In this document: positions 36,381 through 51,200 of the stretch, in pieces | Position numbering within the stretch: position 1 is the first letter of the stretch | Layout: each line of letters opens with the position of its first letter | Assembly: GCA_034766995.1 (NCBI GenBank) | Contig: CM068313.1 | Coordinates: 3,107,904 to 3,171,903 of the forward strand | Direction of reading: 5' to 3' | DNA from: Acanthacorydalis orientalis | Taxonomy: Eukaryota; Arthropoda; Insecta; Megaloptera; Corydalidae | Length of the DNA stretch: 64,000 nt | Translations under genes and position numbers: made by a program | The notes under the pieces: model-generated | Seen by the model: the letters and a program-made list of their open reading frames with translations, nothing else | Told to the model about the DNA's origin: nothing | The model's database searches: none

Positions 36381-36953
36381 CCCTTATCACTCCAAACGGC
36401 CACTGTTACCAAAAACTGCACTCAACTATTAAACAGACTGATTGTCTGTAATCAGTAGTGAAGATGGCTATCCCATGTCTTTATTTACGATTACACTTAT
36501 TTTACATATTGCAATATTTTCTTTTCAATCGAAATAAGTATAAACATGCATAAATTTGTTTGTTTCGTTAATTCGTTATCAAATAGTAGAAACTCGATAT
36601 GATCAGTGCTAAATTTCTAGACATGGATCAAGAGTGTACATTATTTGTGAAAAGATTCACAATAATTTTTAAATCTTCAAATGTTTTATCAGCAATTTAT
36701 TTTTGTGGTATTTCCTATGAATTGACTATAGTACAGTAATTGGAAAAAATATTTTACAATACTATATTAAATAATACTATTTCAATATGTTTGTGTTAAT
36801 TTATCATGAATACCAATTTTCATGAATAAGAACTATTTTCTAAAAATGATCGTGTTTTTTTATTTTTATTATTAAAAAAAACAAAAAAAAAATGACTAAC
36901 AGTTGTATGGAGTTCACTACCTGCCATGAATTAAATGCTTGGAATGATAAGGG
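36381..36953. mobile_element. piggyBac-type MITE
   Basis: 573 bp, CCCTTATCACTCCAAACGGC at the left and GCTTGGAATGATAAGGG at the right (inverse CCCTTATCATTCCAAGC). Preceded by TTAA and followed by TTAC, a one-base decay of TTAA. No transposase inside. Confidence 0.75.
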
Positions 36954-37042
36954 TTACATTTATTTTTTGAAGAGATTTTATAAGTTGTAATTATTTTATT
37001 GTTCTGTCTCTCTCTCTCTCTCTCTCTTCTTATCTATATCTA

Positions 37043-37128
<86 letters not shown>

Positions 37129-37947
37129 TACATACATAAATATATATAGAGAGAGAGAGAGAAAATTCAGATGTTTTAAAACAGTTTCCATTCTAAATAC
37201 TGCGCAATACTTAAACATTTATAACAATAATCAGTATAATGCAATTCATCTTTATGAAAATTCATAAACATTACACAATATAACAACAATATATGTATGT
37301 ATTCTTCGTGATATCGTTTGCCAGATGTTTCGGGTCATTGTTACAAATATGTGCAGAGATATTATGTACGAGAACGTACACACATACCATCACAACTGTC
37401 ACAATATCGATTTTGTAGTTTAATTCCATTCATCACGACAAAGTATATTCGCACGTGAAACCCACTGACATTGTTTCAGTATCGAATCGATGTTGCTGTA
37501 TGTTCGAACGATGAAAGAATGAATAGTATGGAAGTGATTTTAAAGAGATATATTTCTTTGTAATATGCCGATATATAAAAAATCAAATTAACAAAAGTAA
37601 TCGTTAGTAAGAGAAAATAATTATTTAAATATAATCAAGCAAAATCGAATACGTTGTGCCACCTATGAGTATCAATTTTAACAAATGTACATACAGTACA
37701 GAAGTCTACATTACCGGGAATTTCTTCCTCGCATAATTTCTATATTTTCTTTTCAATTTACGTTAATATTTTCAATATTTAAATAATTACGAAGTTAGTG
37801 TTTAGAAAAAAATGTGCAAAACATTTTTTCCATTCATTTCCTTCGAGATTTAATTAAAAAAGAATAATAATTTCTAATGAAGTTCTTTTCATAATTACGA
37901 GTATATGTTGTTTGTTCAAACGCTACAAATACAGATTAGAATATATA
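36954..37947. other. Spacer with a long (TC)n(TA)n(GA)n microsatellite, no gene
   Basis: The composite at 37006-37162 is described separately; the rest is AT-rich without frames of note. Confidence 0.4.
37006..37162. repeat. Composite microsatellite (TC)n-(TA)n-(GA)n
   Basis: (TC)n at 37006-37028, (TA)n at about 37045-37124, (GA)n at 37149-37162. The outer arms are complementary and the middle self-complementary, so the whole 157 bp can fold back. Confidence 0.9.
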
Positions 37948-38935
37948 CGAGTGGGTCTAAAAGTTCACGAAAAAGAGACAAAAAAAAGTGTGATTAAGCT
38001 GAATTTCTTTATTTCTCAATATAGGCCTCCTCAATACTAATACATTTTTTACAACGCTCGATGAGCTTTTCAAGATCTTCTAAAAAATATTCTTTCGGTT
38101 TGTTTGAAAAATGCTCTTAAATAGCCAGCTTCACTTCTTCATCGTTTTGAAATTTATTACCACTCAAGTCTCTCTTCAGATTCGGGAATAAAAAGTAGTC
38201 GCACGGCGACTAATCTGGACTATATGGTGGATGGCTAAGTTCTTGGAAACCACACTCAGTCACAGCCGCCATCGCAGTCTGACTTCGGTCTACCGGAGCA
38301 TTGTCTTGCAAAGAAGAACACATTTTGACAATTTTCCACGTCTTTTCCCTTTAATGGTTTGTCAGTGTCGAAGAATGCTCGACGCGTAGCTCTCTCCGGT
38401 TATGCCGACACCCTTTTCTTTGTATTCAATTAAGAGAATGTGTTCTGCATCCCAAAACACAGTCACCATCATTTTTCCCAGTGACTGCGACACATTGAAT
38501 TTCTTGGGTGGGGATGCCCCCTTTTTCAGCCACTGCTCTGAGGTTGATAGTGATGGACCCGAGTTTCGTCTCCGAAAACTAATCTGTCGAAAATCGCACA
38601 AAAATCTTCGCCATACACCTTCAAAAACTACCAAATGCACGCAACTCGTTTCCTCTTTTACAACAGTGTAAGCATTCTCCCCACCCATCTTGCACTCGCA
38701 TGAGTCATGTCTAGATAATCATGCAAGATTCTGAGAATGCTGGTGGTATCGGATACTCCAGTAACTTCTGCGAGTTACTTCTTCTTCAGTAGACCATCTT
38801 CCGATACAAAATTTTCAACTATTTCGATAATGTCTGAGGTGGTAGCCTCGACCGGGTGTCCAGAGTGGTAATCGTCTTACAAATCTTCTCTTCCTTGTTT
38901 AAAAAGAGAATGTCAATTAAAAATAATACCCTTTC
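37948..38935 (-). mobile_element. Mariner relic, nearly full length
   Basis: Minus strand, N to C: ATTSDIIEIVENFVSEDGLL (helix-turn-helix, about 38855-38795), DTTSILRILHDYLDM (about 38755-38712), SEQWLKKGASPPKKFNVSQS, MMVTVFWDAEHILLIEYKEK with the first Asp region (about 38475-38415), then ETAL-like, and the third Asp region near 38215-38190. The end GAGTGGGTCTAAAAGTTCAC lies at about 37951. Stops and shifts make it inactive. It abuts the left edge of the 155-bp satellite. Confidence 0.8.
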
Positions 38936-38950
38936 CTAGCTAACGATCCC

Positions 38951-41900
38951 ACATTTGAACCAGTTTTTCGCCTGTAAGTAATCGAAATTAAATGTGAAAC
39001 GGCTAATGTCATACATGGTTAGATAGATCTTAAAATTATCAATCACATGGAATACAAGTCAATTGAACTATTTTCCAAAAAAGCCTAATTTTGACCAAAA
39101 ACCCCATTTACTAACCAGTTTTTCACCCATAAATAGATGAAATTAACTGCACAACGGCCAATGTCATACAAGGTTAGATACATCTTAAAATTATATAGGA
39201 CGTGGTGTGCGATTAGATTAAATTATTTTATAAAAAAGCCTAGTTTTGATCCAAAAACAGTCCAGTCCAAAAATAGTTCAAATTAAATGCGAAACGGGCA
39301 ATATTATACATGGTTAAATTCGTCATAAAATTATCTATCACATGGTGCACAACTCGATTGAATTATTTTTACAAAAGGACTAGTTTTAATCCGAAAACTC
39401 ATTTTTGAACCAGTTTTTCGCCTATAAAGAATCAAAATTAACTACGAAAGAAATAAATTCATACATAAATAGATCCGTCTTGAAATTATCTATTACCTGG
39501 TGTGCAATTCGATTGAATTATTTTATAAAAAGGCCATGTTTTGATCCAAAAATCCATTTTTGAACCAGTTTTTCGCCACGAAGTAGTCGAAATTAACTGC
39601 GAAACAGCTTAATACATACATCATTAGATGCGGCTTAAAATTATGTATCACGTGGTGTGCAATTCGACTCGATTATATTCAAAAAAGGCCTAATTTTGCC
39701 CAAAAAACCAATTTTTCAACCAGTTTTTCGGCCATAAGTAGTCGAAATTAAGTGCGAAACGGCTAATATCGGACATCCTTAGATGCGGCTTAAAATTATC
39801 TATCACGTGGTGTGCAATTCGACTCGATTATTTTCCAAAAAGGCCTAATTTTGCCCAAAAAATCAATTTTTCAACCAGTTTTTCGGCCATAAGTAGTCGA
39901 AATTAAGTGCGAAACGGCTTAATTCGCACATCGTTAGATGCGGCTTAAAATTATCTATCACGTGGTGTGCAATTCAACTCAATTATTTTCCAAAAAGGCC
40001 TAATTTTGCCCAAAAAACCAATTTTTCAACCAGTTTTTCGGCCATAAGTAGTCGAAATTAAGTCCAAAACGGCTAATATCGCACATCGATAGATGCGGCT
40101 TAAAATTATCTATCACGTGGTGTGCAATTCAACTTGCTTATTTTCCAAAAAGGCCTAATTTTGCCCAAAAAACCAATTATTCAACCAGTTTTTCGGCCAT
40201 AAGTAGTCGAAATTAAGACGAAAACGGCTAATATCGCACATCGTTAGATGCGGCTTAAAATTGTCTATCACGTGGTGTGCAATTCATCACGATTATTTTC
40301 CAAAAAGGCCTACTTTTGCCCCAAAAACCAATTTTTCAACCTGTTTTTCGGCCATAAGTAGTCGAAATTAAGTGCGAAACGGCTTAATTCGCACATCGTT
40401 AGATGCGGCTTAAAATTATCTATCACGTGGTGTGCAATTCGACTCGATTATTTTCCAAAAAGGCCTAATTTTGCCCAAAAAAACAATTTTTCAACCAGTT
40501 TTTCGGCCATAAGTAGTCGAAATTAAGTGCGAAACGGCTAATATCGCACATCCTTAGATGCGGCTTAAAATTATCTCTCACGTGATGTGCAATTCAACTC
40601 GATTATTTTCCAAAAAGGCCTAATTTTGCCCAAAAAACCAATTTTTCAACCAGTTTTTCGGCCATAAGTAGTCGAAATTAAGTGCGAAACGGCTAATATC
40701 GCACATCCTTAGATGCGGCTTCAAATTATCTATCACGTGGTGTGCAATTCAACTCGCTTATTTTCCAAAAAGGCCTAATTTTGCCCAAAAAAACAATTTT
40801 TCAACCACTTTTTCGGCCATAAGTAGTCGAAATTAAGTGCGAAACGGCTAATATCGCACATCCTTAGATGCGGCTTAAAATTATCTATCACGTGGTGTGC
40901 AATTCAACTCGATTATTTTCCAAAAAGGCCTACTTTTGCCCCAAAAACAAATTTTTGAACCAGTTTTTCGGCCATAAGTAGTCGAAATTAAGTGCGAAAC
41001 GGCTTAATTCGCACATCGTTAGATGCGGCTTAAAATTATCTATCACGTGGTGTGCAATTCATCTCGATTATTTTCCAAAAAGGCCTACTTTTGCCCCAAA
41101 AACAAATTTTTGAACCAGTTTTTCGGCCATAAGTTCTCGAAATTAAGTGCGAAACGGCTTAATTCGCACATCGTTAGATGCGGCTTAAAATTATCTATCA
41201 CGTGGTGTGCAATTCATCTCGATTATTTTCCGAAAAGGCCTAATTTTGCCCAAAAAAACAATTTTTCAACCAGTTTTTCGGCCATAAGTAGTCGAAATTA
41301 AGTGCGAAACGGCTAATATCGCACATCCTTAGATGCGGCTTAAAATTATCTCTCACGTGATGTGCAATTCAACTCGATTATTTTCCAAAAAGGCCTAATT
41401 TTGCCCAAAAAACCAATTTTTCAACCAGTTTTTCGGCCATAAGTAGTCGAAATTAAGTGCGAAACGGCTAATATCGCACATCCTTAGATGCGGCTTCAAA
41501 TTATCTATCACGTGGTGTGCAATTCAACTCGCTTATTTTCCAAAAAGGCCTAATTTTGCCCAAAAAAACAATTTTTCAACCACTTTTTCGGCCATAAGTA
41601 GTCGAAATTAAGTGCGAAACGGCTAATATCGCACATCCTTAGATGCGGCTTAAAATTATCTATCACGTGGTGTGCAATTCAACTCGATTATTTTCCAAAA
41701 AGGCCTACTTTTGCCCCAAAAACAAATTTTTGAACCAGTTTTTCGGCCATAAGTAGTCGAAATTAAGTGCGAAACGGCTTAATTCGCACATCGTTAGATG
41801 CGGCTTAAAATTATCTATCACGTGGTGTGCAATTCATCTCGATTATTTTCCAAAAAGGCCTACTTTTGCCCCAAAAACAAATTTTTGAACCAGTTTTTCG

Positions 41901-44900
41901 GCCATAAGTTCTCGAAATTAAGTGCGAAACGGCTTAATTCGCACATCGTTAGATGCGGCTTAAAATTATCTATCACGTGGTGTGCAATTCATCTCGATTA
42001 TTTACCGAAAAGGCCTAATTTTGCCCAAAAAATCAATTTTTCAACCAGTTTTTCGGCCATAAGTAGTCGAAATTAAGTCCAAAACGGCTAATATCGCACA
42101 TCGTTAGATGCGGCTTAAAATTATCTATCACCTGGTGTGCAACTCATCACGATTATTTTCCAAAAAGGCCTACTTTTGTCCCAAAAACCAATTTTTCAAC
42201 CAGTTTTTCGGCCATAAGTAGTCGAAATTAAGACCAAAACGGCTAATATCGCACATCGTTAGATGCGGCTTAAAATTATCTATCACCTGGTGTGCAACTC
42301 ATCACGATTATTTTCCAAAAAGGCCTACTTTTGTCCCAAAAACCAATTTTTCAACCAGTTTTTCGGCCATAAGTAGTCGAAATTAAGACCAAAACGGCTA
42401 ATATCGCACATCGTTAGATGCGGCTTAAAATTATCTATCACGTGGTGTGCAATTCAACTCGCTTATTTTCCAAAAAGGCCTTATTTTGCCCAAAAAACCA
42501 ATTATTCAACCAGTTTTTCGGCCATAAGTAGTCGAAATTAAGTGCGAAACGGCTAATATCGAACATCTTTAGATGCGGCTTAAAATTGTCTATCACGTGG
42601 TGTGCAATTCATCACGATTATTTTCCAAAAAGGCCTACTTTTGCCCCAAAAACCAATGTTTCAACCAGTTTTTCGGCCATAAGTAGTCGAAATTAAGTGC
42701 GAAACGGCTTAATTCGCACATCGTTAGATGCGGCTTAAAATTATCTATCACGTGGTGTGCAATTCAACTCGCTTATTTTCCAAAAAGGCCTTATTTTGCC
42801 CAAAAAACCAATTATTCAACCAGTTTTTCGGCCATAAGTAGTCGAAATTAAGTGCGAAACGGCTTAATTCGCACATCGTTAGATGCGGCTTAAAATTATC
42901 TATCACGTGGTGTGCAATTCAACTCGATTATTTTCCAAAAAGGCCTAATTTTGCCCAAAAAACCAATTATTCAACCAGTTTTTCGGCCATAAGTAGTCGA
43001 AATTAAGTGCGAAACGGCTAATATCGCACATCTTTAGATGCGGCTTAAAATTGTCTATCACGTGGTGTGCAATTCATCACGATTATTTTCCAAAAAGGCC
43101 TACTTTTGCCCCAAAAACCAATGTTTCAACCAGTTTTTCGGCCATAAGTAGTCGAAATTAAGTGCGACACGGCTTAATTCGCACATCGTTAGATGCGGCT
43201 TAAAATTATCTATCACGTGGTGTGCAATTCGACTCGATTATTTTCCAAAAAGGCCTAATTTTGCCCAAAAAAACAATTTTTCAACCAGTTTTTCGGCCAT
43301 AAGTAGTCGAAATTAAGTGCGAAACGGCTAATATCGCACATCCTTAGATGCGGCTTCAAATTATCTATCACGTGGTGTGCAATTCAACTCGCTTATTTTC
43401 CAAAAAGGCCTAATTTTGCCCAAAAAAACAATTTTTCAACCAGTTTTTCGGCCATAAGTAGTCGAAATTAAGTGCGAAACGGCTAATATCGCACATCCTT
43501 AGATGCGGCTTAAAATTATCTATCACGTGGTGTGCAATTCAACTCGATTATTTTCCAAAAAGGCCTACTTTTGCCCCAAAAACAAATTTTTGAACCAGTT
43601 TTTCGGCCATAAGTAGTCGAAATTAAGTGCGAAACGGCTTAATTCGCACATCGTTAGATGCGGCTTAAAATTATCTATCACGTGGTGTGCAATTCATCTC
43701 GATTATTTTCCAAAAAGGCCTACTTTTGCCCCAAAAACAAAATTTTGAACCAGTTTTTCGGCCATAAGTTCTCGAAATTAAGTGCGAAACGGCTTAATTC
43801 GCACATCGTTAGATGCGGCTTAAAATTATCTATCACGTGGTGTGCAATTCATCTCGATTATTTTCCGAAAAGGCCTAATTTTGCCCAAAAAACCAATTAT
43901 TCAACCAGTTTTTCGGCCATAAGTAGTCGAAATTAAGTGCGAAACGGCTAATATCGCACATCTTTAGATGCGGCTTAAAATTGTCTATCACGTGGTGTGC
44001 AATTCATCACGATTATTTTCCAAAAAGGCCTACTTTTGCCCCAAAAACCAATTTTTCAACCAGTTTTTCGGCCATAAGTTCTCGAAATTAAGTACGAAAC
44101 GGCTTAATTCGCACATCGTTAGATGCGGCTTAAAATTATCTATCACGTGGTGTGCAATTCGACTCGATTATTTTCCAAAAAGGCCTAATTTTGCCCAAAA
44201 AAACAATTTTTCAACCAGTTTTTCGGCCATAAGTAGTCGAAATTAAGTGCGAAACGGCTAATATCGCACATCCTTAGATGTGGCTTAAAATTATCTCTCA
44301 CGTGATATGCAATTCAACTCGATTATTTTCCAAAAAGGCCTAATTTTGCCCAAAAAACCAATTTTTCAACCAGTTTTTCGGCCATAAGTAGTCGAAATTA
44401 AGTGCGAAACGGCTAATATCGCACATCCTTAGATGCGGCTTAAAATTATCTATCACGTGGTGTGCAATTCATCTCGATTATTTTCCAAAAAGGCCTACTT
44501 TTGCCCCAAAAACAAATTTTTGAACCAGTTTTTCGGCCATAAGTTCTCGAAATTAAGTGCGAAACGGCTTAATTCGCACATCGTTAGATGCGGCTGAAAA
44601 TTATCTATCACGTGGTGTGCAATTCATCTCGATTATTTTCCGAAAAGGCCTAATTTTGCCCAAAAAAACAATTTTTCAACCAGTTTTTCGACCATAAGTA
44701 GTCGAAATTAAGTGCGAAACGGCTAATATCGCACATCCTTAGATGCGGCTTAAAATTATCTATCACGTGGTGTGCAATTCAACTCGATTATTTTCCAAAA
44801 AGGCCTAATTTTGCCCAAAAAACCAATTTTTCAACCAGTTTTTCGGCCATAAGTAGTCGAAATTAAGTCCAAAACGGCTAATATCGCACATCGTTAGATG

Positions 44901-45236
44901 CGGCTTAAAATTATCTATCACGTGGTGTGCAATTCAACTCGCTTATTTTCCAAAAAGGCCTAATTTTGCCCAAAAAACCAATTATTCAACCAGTTTTTCG
45001 GCCATAAGTAGTCGAAATTAAGTGCGAAACGGCTAATATCGCACATCTTTAGATGCGGCTTAAAATTGTCTATCACGTGGTGTGCAATTCATCACGATTA
45101 TTTTCCAAAAAGGCCTACTTTTGCCCCAAAAACCAATTTTTCAACCAGTTTTTCGGCCATAAGTAGTCGAAATTAAGTCCAAAACGGCTAATATCGCACA
45201 TCGTTAGATGCGGCATCAAATTATTTATCACGTGTG
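38951..45236 (+). repeat. 155-bp satellite array, about 40 monomers, plus orientation
   Basis: CAGTTTTTCG recurs at 38961, 39116, 39411, 39566, 39721, 39876 and on at exact multiples of 155. The monomer includes GGCCATAAGTAGTCGAAATT, TTAGATGCGGCTTAAAATTA and TATCACGTGGTGTGCAATTC. The left-edge monomers (to about 39700) are clearly diverged and one is short, while inner ones are nearly uniform. A longer period exists: 41023-41301 recurs almost exactly at 41798-42076 (775 bp, 5 monomers). The 92-codon frames here are repeat frames. Confidence 0.97.
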
Positions 45237-48200
45237 GTCATTGTCCAAAAATCGTCGTCAAACTCGAGTTAATTTTAGACATTGTCCAAAAATCGTCGTA
45301 AGTTCCGAGTCAGTTTTAGACATTGTCCAAAAATCGTCCTCAGTTCCGAGTCAATTTTCGACATTCACCAAAAATCGACGTCACATCCAAGTCAATTTTA
45401 GACATTGTCCAAAAATCGTCGACATATCCGAGTCAATTTTAGACATTGTCCAAAAATCGTCGACATATCCGAGTCAATTTTAGACATTGTCCAAAAATCG
45501 TCGACATATCCGAGTCAATTTTAGACATTGTCCAAAAATCGTCATCACATCCGAGTCAATTTTAGACATTGTCCAAAAATCATCGTCAGTTCCGAGTCAA
45601 TTTTAGACATTGTCCAAAAATCGTCGACATATCCGAGTCAATTTTAGACATTGTCCAAAAATCGTCGTCACATCCGAGTCAATTTTCGACATTCACCAAA
45701 AATCGACGTCACATCCGAGTCAATTTTAGACATTGTCCAAAAATCATCGTCAGTTCCGAGTCAATTTTAGACATTGTCCAAAAATCATCGTCAGTTCCGA
45801 GTCAATTTTAGACAGTGTCCAAAAATCGTCGACATATCCGAGTCAATTTTAGACATTGTCCAAAAATCTTCGTCAGTTCCGAGTCAATTTTAGACATTGT
45901 CCAAAAATCTTCGTCAGTTCCGAGTCAATTTTAGACATTGTCCAAAAATCGTCGTCACATCCGAGTCAATTTTAGACATTGTCCAAAAATCATCGTCAGT
46001 ACCGAGTCAATTTTAGACATTGTCCAAAAATCGTCGTCACATCCGAGTCAATTTTAGACATTGTCCAAAAATCGTCGACATGTCCGAGTCAATTTTAGAC
46101 ATTCTCCAAAAATCGACGTCACATCCGAGTCAATTTTAGACATTGTCCAAAAATCGTCGACATATCCGAGTCAATTTTAGACATTGTCCAAAAATCTTCG
46201 TCAGTTCCGAGTCAATTTTAGACATTGTCCAAAAATCGACGTCACATCCGAGTCAATTTTAGACATTGTCCAAAAATCGTCGACATATCCGAATCAATTT
46301 TAGACATTGTCCAAAACTCGTCGTCAGTTTCGAGTCAATTTTAGATATTGTCCAAAAATCATCGTCAGTTCCGAGTCAATTTTAGACATTGTCCAAAAAT
46401 CGTCGTCACATCCGAGTCAATTTTAGACATTGTCCAAAAATCATCGTCAGTTCCGAGTCAATTTTAGACATTGTCCAAAAATCGTCGTCACATCCGAGTC
46501 AATTTTAGACATTGTCCAAAAATCGTCGGCATGTCCGAGTCAATTTTAGACATTGTCCTAAAATCGTCGACATGTCCGAGTCAATTTTAGACATTCTCCA
46601 AAAATCGACGTCACATCCGAGTCTATTTTAGACATTGTCCAAAAATCGTCGACATATCCGAGTCAATTTTAGACATTGTTGAAAAATCTTCGTCAGTTCC
46701 GAGTCAATTTTAGACATTGTCCAAAAATCTTCGTCAGTTCCGAGTCAATTTTAGATTTTGTCCAAAAATCTTCGTCAGTTCCGAGTCAAATTTAGACATT
46801 GTCCAAAAATCGTCGTCACATCCGAGTCAATTTTAGTCATTGTCCAAAAATCATCGTCAGTTCCGAGTCAATTTTAGACATTGTCCAAAAATCGTCGTCA
46901 CATCCGAGTCAATTTTAGACATTGTCCAAAAATCGTCGGCATGTCCGAGTCAATTTTAGAGAGTCAATTTTAGACATTGTCCAAAAATCGTCGACATGTC
47001 CGAGTCAATTTTAGACATTCTCCAAAAATCAACGTCACATCCGAGTCAATTTTAGACATTGTCCAAAAATCGTCGACATATCCGAGTCAATTTTAGACAT
47101 TGTCCAAAAATCTTCGTCAGTTCCGAGTCAAATTTAGACATTGTCCAAAAATCTTCGTCGGTTCCGAGTCAATTTTAGACATTGTCCAAAAATCGTCGTC
47201 ACATCCGAGTCAATTTTAGACATTGTCCAAAAATCATCGTCAGTTCCGAGTCAATTTTAGACATTGTCCAAAAATCGTCGTCACATCCGAGCCAATTTTA
47301 GACATTGTCCAAAAATCGTCGGCATGTCCGAGTCAATTTTAGACATTGTCCAAAAATCGTCGACATGTCCGAGTCAATTTTAGACATTGTCCCAAAATCG
47401 TCGACATGTCTGAGTCAATTTTAGACATTGTCCAAAAATCGTCGACATATCCGAGTCAATTTGAGACATTCTCCAAAAATCGACGTCACATCCGAGTCAA
47501 TTTTAGACATTGTCCAAAAATCTTCGTCAGTTCCGAGTCATTTTTAGACATAGTCCAAAAATCGTCGTCAGTTCCGAGTCAGTTTTAGACATTGTCCAAA
47601 AATCGTCGTCACATCCGAGTCATTTTTAGACATTGTCCAAAAATCGTCGTCAATTCCGAGTCAATTTTAGACATTGTCCAAAAATCGTCGACATATCCGA
47701 GTCAATTTTAGACATTCTCCAAAAATCGACGTCACATCCGAGTCATTTTTAGACATTGTCCAAAAATCGTCGTCAGTTCCGAGTCAGTTTTAGACATTGT
47801 CCAAAAATCGTCGTCACATCCGAGTGATTTTTAGACATTGTCCAAAAATCTTCGTCAGTTCCGAGTCAATTTTAGACATTGTCCAAAAATCGTCGCCACA
47901 TCCGAGTCAATTTTAGACATTGTCCAAAAATCGTCGTCAGTTTCGAGTCAATTTCAGACATTGTCCAAAAATCGTCGTCACATCCGAGTCAATTTTAGAC
48001 ATTGTCCAAAAATCGTCGGCATGTCCGAGTCAATTTTAGACATTGTCCAAAAATCTTCGACATGTCCGAGTCAATTTTAGACATTGTCCCAAAATCGTCG
48101 ACATGTCCGAGTCAATTTTAGAAATTGTCCAAAAATCGTTGACATATCCGAGTGATTTTTAGACATTGTCCAAAAATCGTCGTCAAACCCGAGTTAATTT

Positions 48201-51200
48201 TAGACATTGTCCAAAAATCGTCGTAAGTTCCGAGTCAGTTTTAGACATTGTCCAAAAATCGTCGTCAGTCCGAGTTAACTTTAGACATTGTCCAAAAATC
48301 GTCGACATATCCGAGTCAATTTTAGACATTGTCCCAAAATCGTCGACATGTCTGAGTCAATTTTAGACATTGTCCAAAAATCGTCGACATATCCGAGTCA
48401 ATTTGAGACATTCTCCAAAAATCGACGTCACATCCGAGTCAATTTTAGACATTGTCCAAAAATCGTCGTCACATCCGAGTCATTTTTAGACATTGTCCAA
48501 AAATCGTCGTCAGTTCCGAGTCAGTTTTAGACATTGTCCAAAAATCGTCGATATATCCGAGTCAATTTTAGACATTGTCCAAAAATCTTCGTCAGTTCCG
48601 AGTCAATTTTAGACATTGTCCAAAAATCGTCGCCACATCCGAGTCAATTTTAGACATTGTCCAAAAATCGTCGTCAGTTTCGAGTCAATTTCAGACATTG
48701 TCCAAAAATCGTCGTCACATCCGAGTCAATTTTAGACATTGTCCAAAAATCGTCGGCATGTCCGAGTCAATTTTAGACATTGTCCAAAAATCTTCGACAT
48801 GTCCGAGTCAATTTTAGACATTGTCCCAAAATCGTCGACATGTCCGAGTCAATTTTAGAAATTGTCCAAAAATCGTTGACATATCCGAGTGATTTTTAGA
48901 CATTGTCCAAAAATCGTCGTCAAACCCGAGTTAATTTTAGACATTGTCCAAAAATCGTCGTAAGTTCCGAGTCAGTTTTAGACATTGTCCAAAAATCGTC
49001 GTCAGTCCGAGTTAACTTTAGACATTGTCCAAAAATCGTCGACATATCCGAGTCAATTTTAGACATTGTCCCAAAATCGTCGACATGTCTGAGTCAATTT
49101 TAGACATTGTCCAAAAATCGTCGACATATCCGAGTCAATTTGAGACATTCTCCAAAAATCGACGTCACATCCGAGTCAATTTTAGACATTGTCCAAAAAT
49201 CGTCGTCACATCCGAGTCATTTTTAGACATTGTCCAAAAATCGTCGTCAGTTCCGAGTCAGTTTTAGACATTGTCCAAAAATCGTCGTCACATCCGAGTC
49301 ATTTTTAGACATTGTCCAAAAATCGTCGTCAATTCCGAGTCAATTTTAGACATTGTCCAAAAATCGTCGACATATCCGAGTCAATTTTAGACATTCTCCA
49401 AAAATCGTCGTCACATCCGAGTGATTTTTAGACATTGTCCAAAAATCGTCGTCAATTCCGAGTCAATTTTAGACATTGTCCAAAAATCGTCGATATATCC
49501 GAGTCAATTTTTGACATTGTCCAAAAATCTTCGTCAGTTCCGAGTCAATTTTAGACATTGTCCAAAAATCGTCGCCACATCCGAGTCGCTTTTAGACATT
49601 GTCCAAAAATCGTCGTCAGTTTCGAGTCAATTTCAGACATTGTCCAAAAATCGTCGTCACATCCGAGTCAATTTTAGACATTGTCCAAAAATCGTCGGCA
49701 TGTCCGAGTCAATTTTAGACATTGTCCAAAAATCGTCGACATGTCCGAGTCAATTTTAGACATTGTCCCAAAATCGTCGACATGTCCGAGTCAATTTTAG
49801 ACATTGTCCAAAAATCGTTGACATATCCGAGTGATTTTTAGACATTGTCCAAAAATCGTCGTCAAACCCGAGTTAATTTTAGACATTGTCCAAAAATCGT
49901 CGTAAGTTCCGAGTCAGTTTTAGACATTATCCAAAAATCGTCGTCAGTTCCGAGTCAATTTTAGACATTCTCCAAAAATCGTCGTCAGTTCCGAGTCAAT
50001 TTTCGACATTCACCAAAAATCGACGTCACATCCGATTCAATTTTAGACATTGTCCAAAAATCGTCGACATATCCGAGTCAATTTTAGACATTGTCCAAAA
50101 ATCGTCGACATGTCCGAGTCAATTTTAGACATTGTCCAAAAATCGTCGACATATCCGAGTCAATTTTAGACATTCTCCAAAAATCGACGTCACATCCGAG
50201 TCAATTTTAGACATTGTCCAAAAATCGTCGACATATCCGAGTCAGTTTTAGACATTGTCCAAAAATCGTCGTCAGTTCCGAGTCAATTTTAGACATTCAC
50301 CAAAAATCGTCGTCAGTTCCGAGTCAATTTTCGACATTCACCAAAAATCGACGTCACATCCGAGTCAATTTTAGACATTGTCCAAAAATCTTCGTCAGTT
50401 CCGAGTCAATTTTAGACATTGTCCAAAAATCGTCGACATATCCGAATCAATTTTAGACATTCTCCAAAAATCGACGTCACATCCGAGTCAATTTTAGACA
50501 TTGTCCAAAAATCGTCGACATATCCGAGTCAATTTTAGACATTGTCCAAAAATCGTCGTCACATCCGAGTCAATTTTAGACATTGTCCAAAAATCATCGT
50601 CAGTTCCGAGTCAATTTTAGATATTGTCCAAAAATCGTCGTCACATCCGAGTCAATTTTAGACATTGTCCAAAAATCGTCGGCATGTCCGAGTCAATTTT
50701 AGACATTGTCCAAAAATCGTCGACATGTCCGAGTCAATTTTAGACATTGTCCCAAAATCATCGACATGTCCGAGTCAATTTTAGACATTGTCCAAAAATC
50801 GTCGACATATCCGAGTCAATTTGAGACATTCTCCAAAAATCGACGTCACATCCGAGTCAATTTTAGACATTGGCCAAAAATCGTCGTCACATCCGAGTCA
50901 ATTTTAGACATTGTCCAAAAATCGTCGTCACATCCGAGTCATTTTTAGACATTGTCCAAAAATCGTCGTCAGTTCCGAGTCAGTTTTAGACATTGTCCAA
51001 AAATCGTCGTCAGTTCCGAGTCAATTTTAGACATTCTCCAAAAATCGACGTCACATCCGAGTCAATTTTAGACATTGTCCAAAAATCTTCGTCAGTTCCG
51101 AGTCAGGTTTCGACATTCACCAAAATATCGACGTCACATCCGAGTCAATTTTAGACATTGTCCAAAAATCGTCGTCAGATCAGAGTCAATTTTAGACGTT

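Noticed and set aside
41023..44246. Four near-identical 92-codon frames
   Set aside because: They are copies of the same frame through the 155-bp satellite, ending at the same repeat position; no splice or start context.
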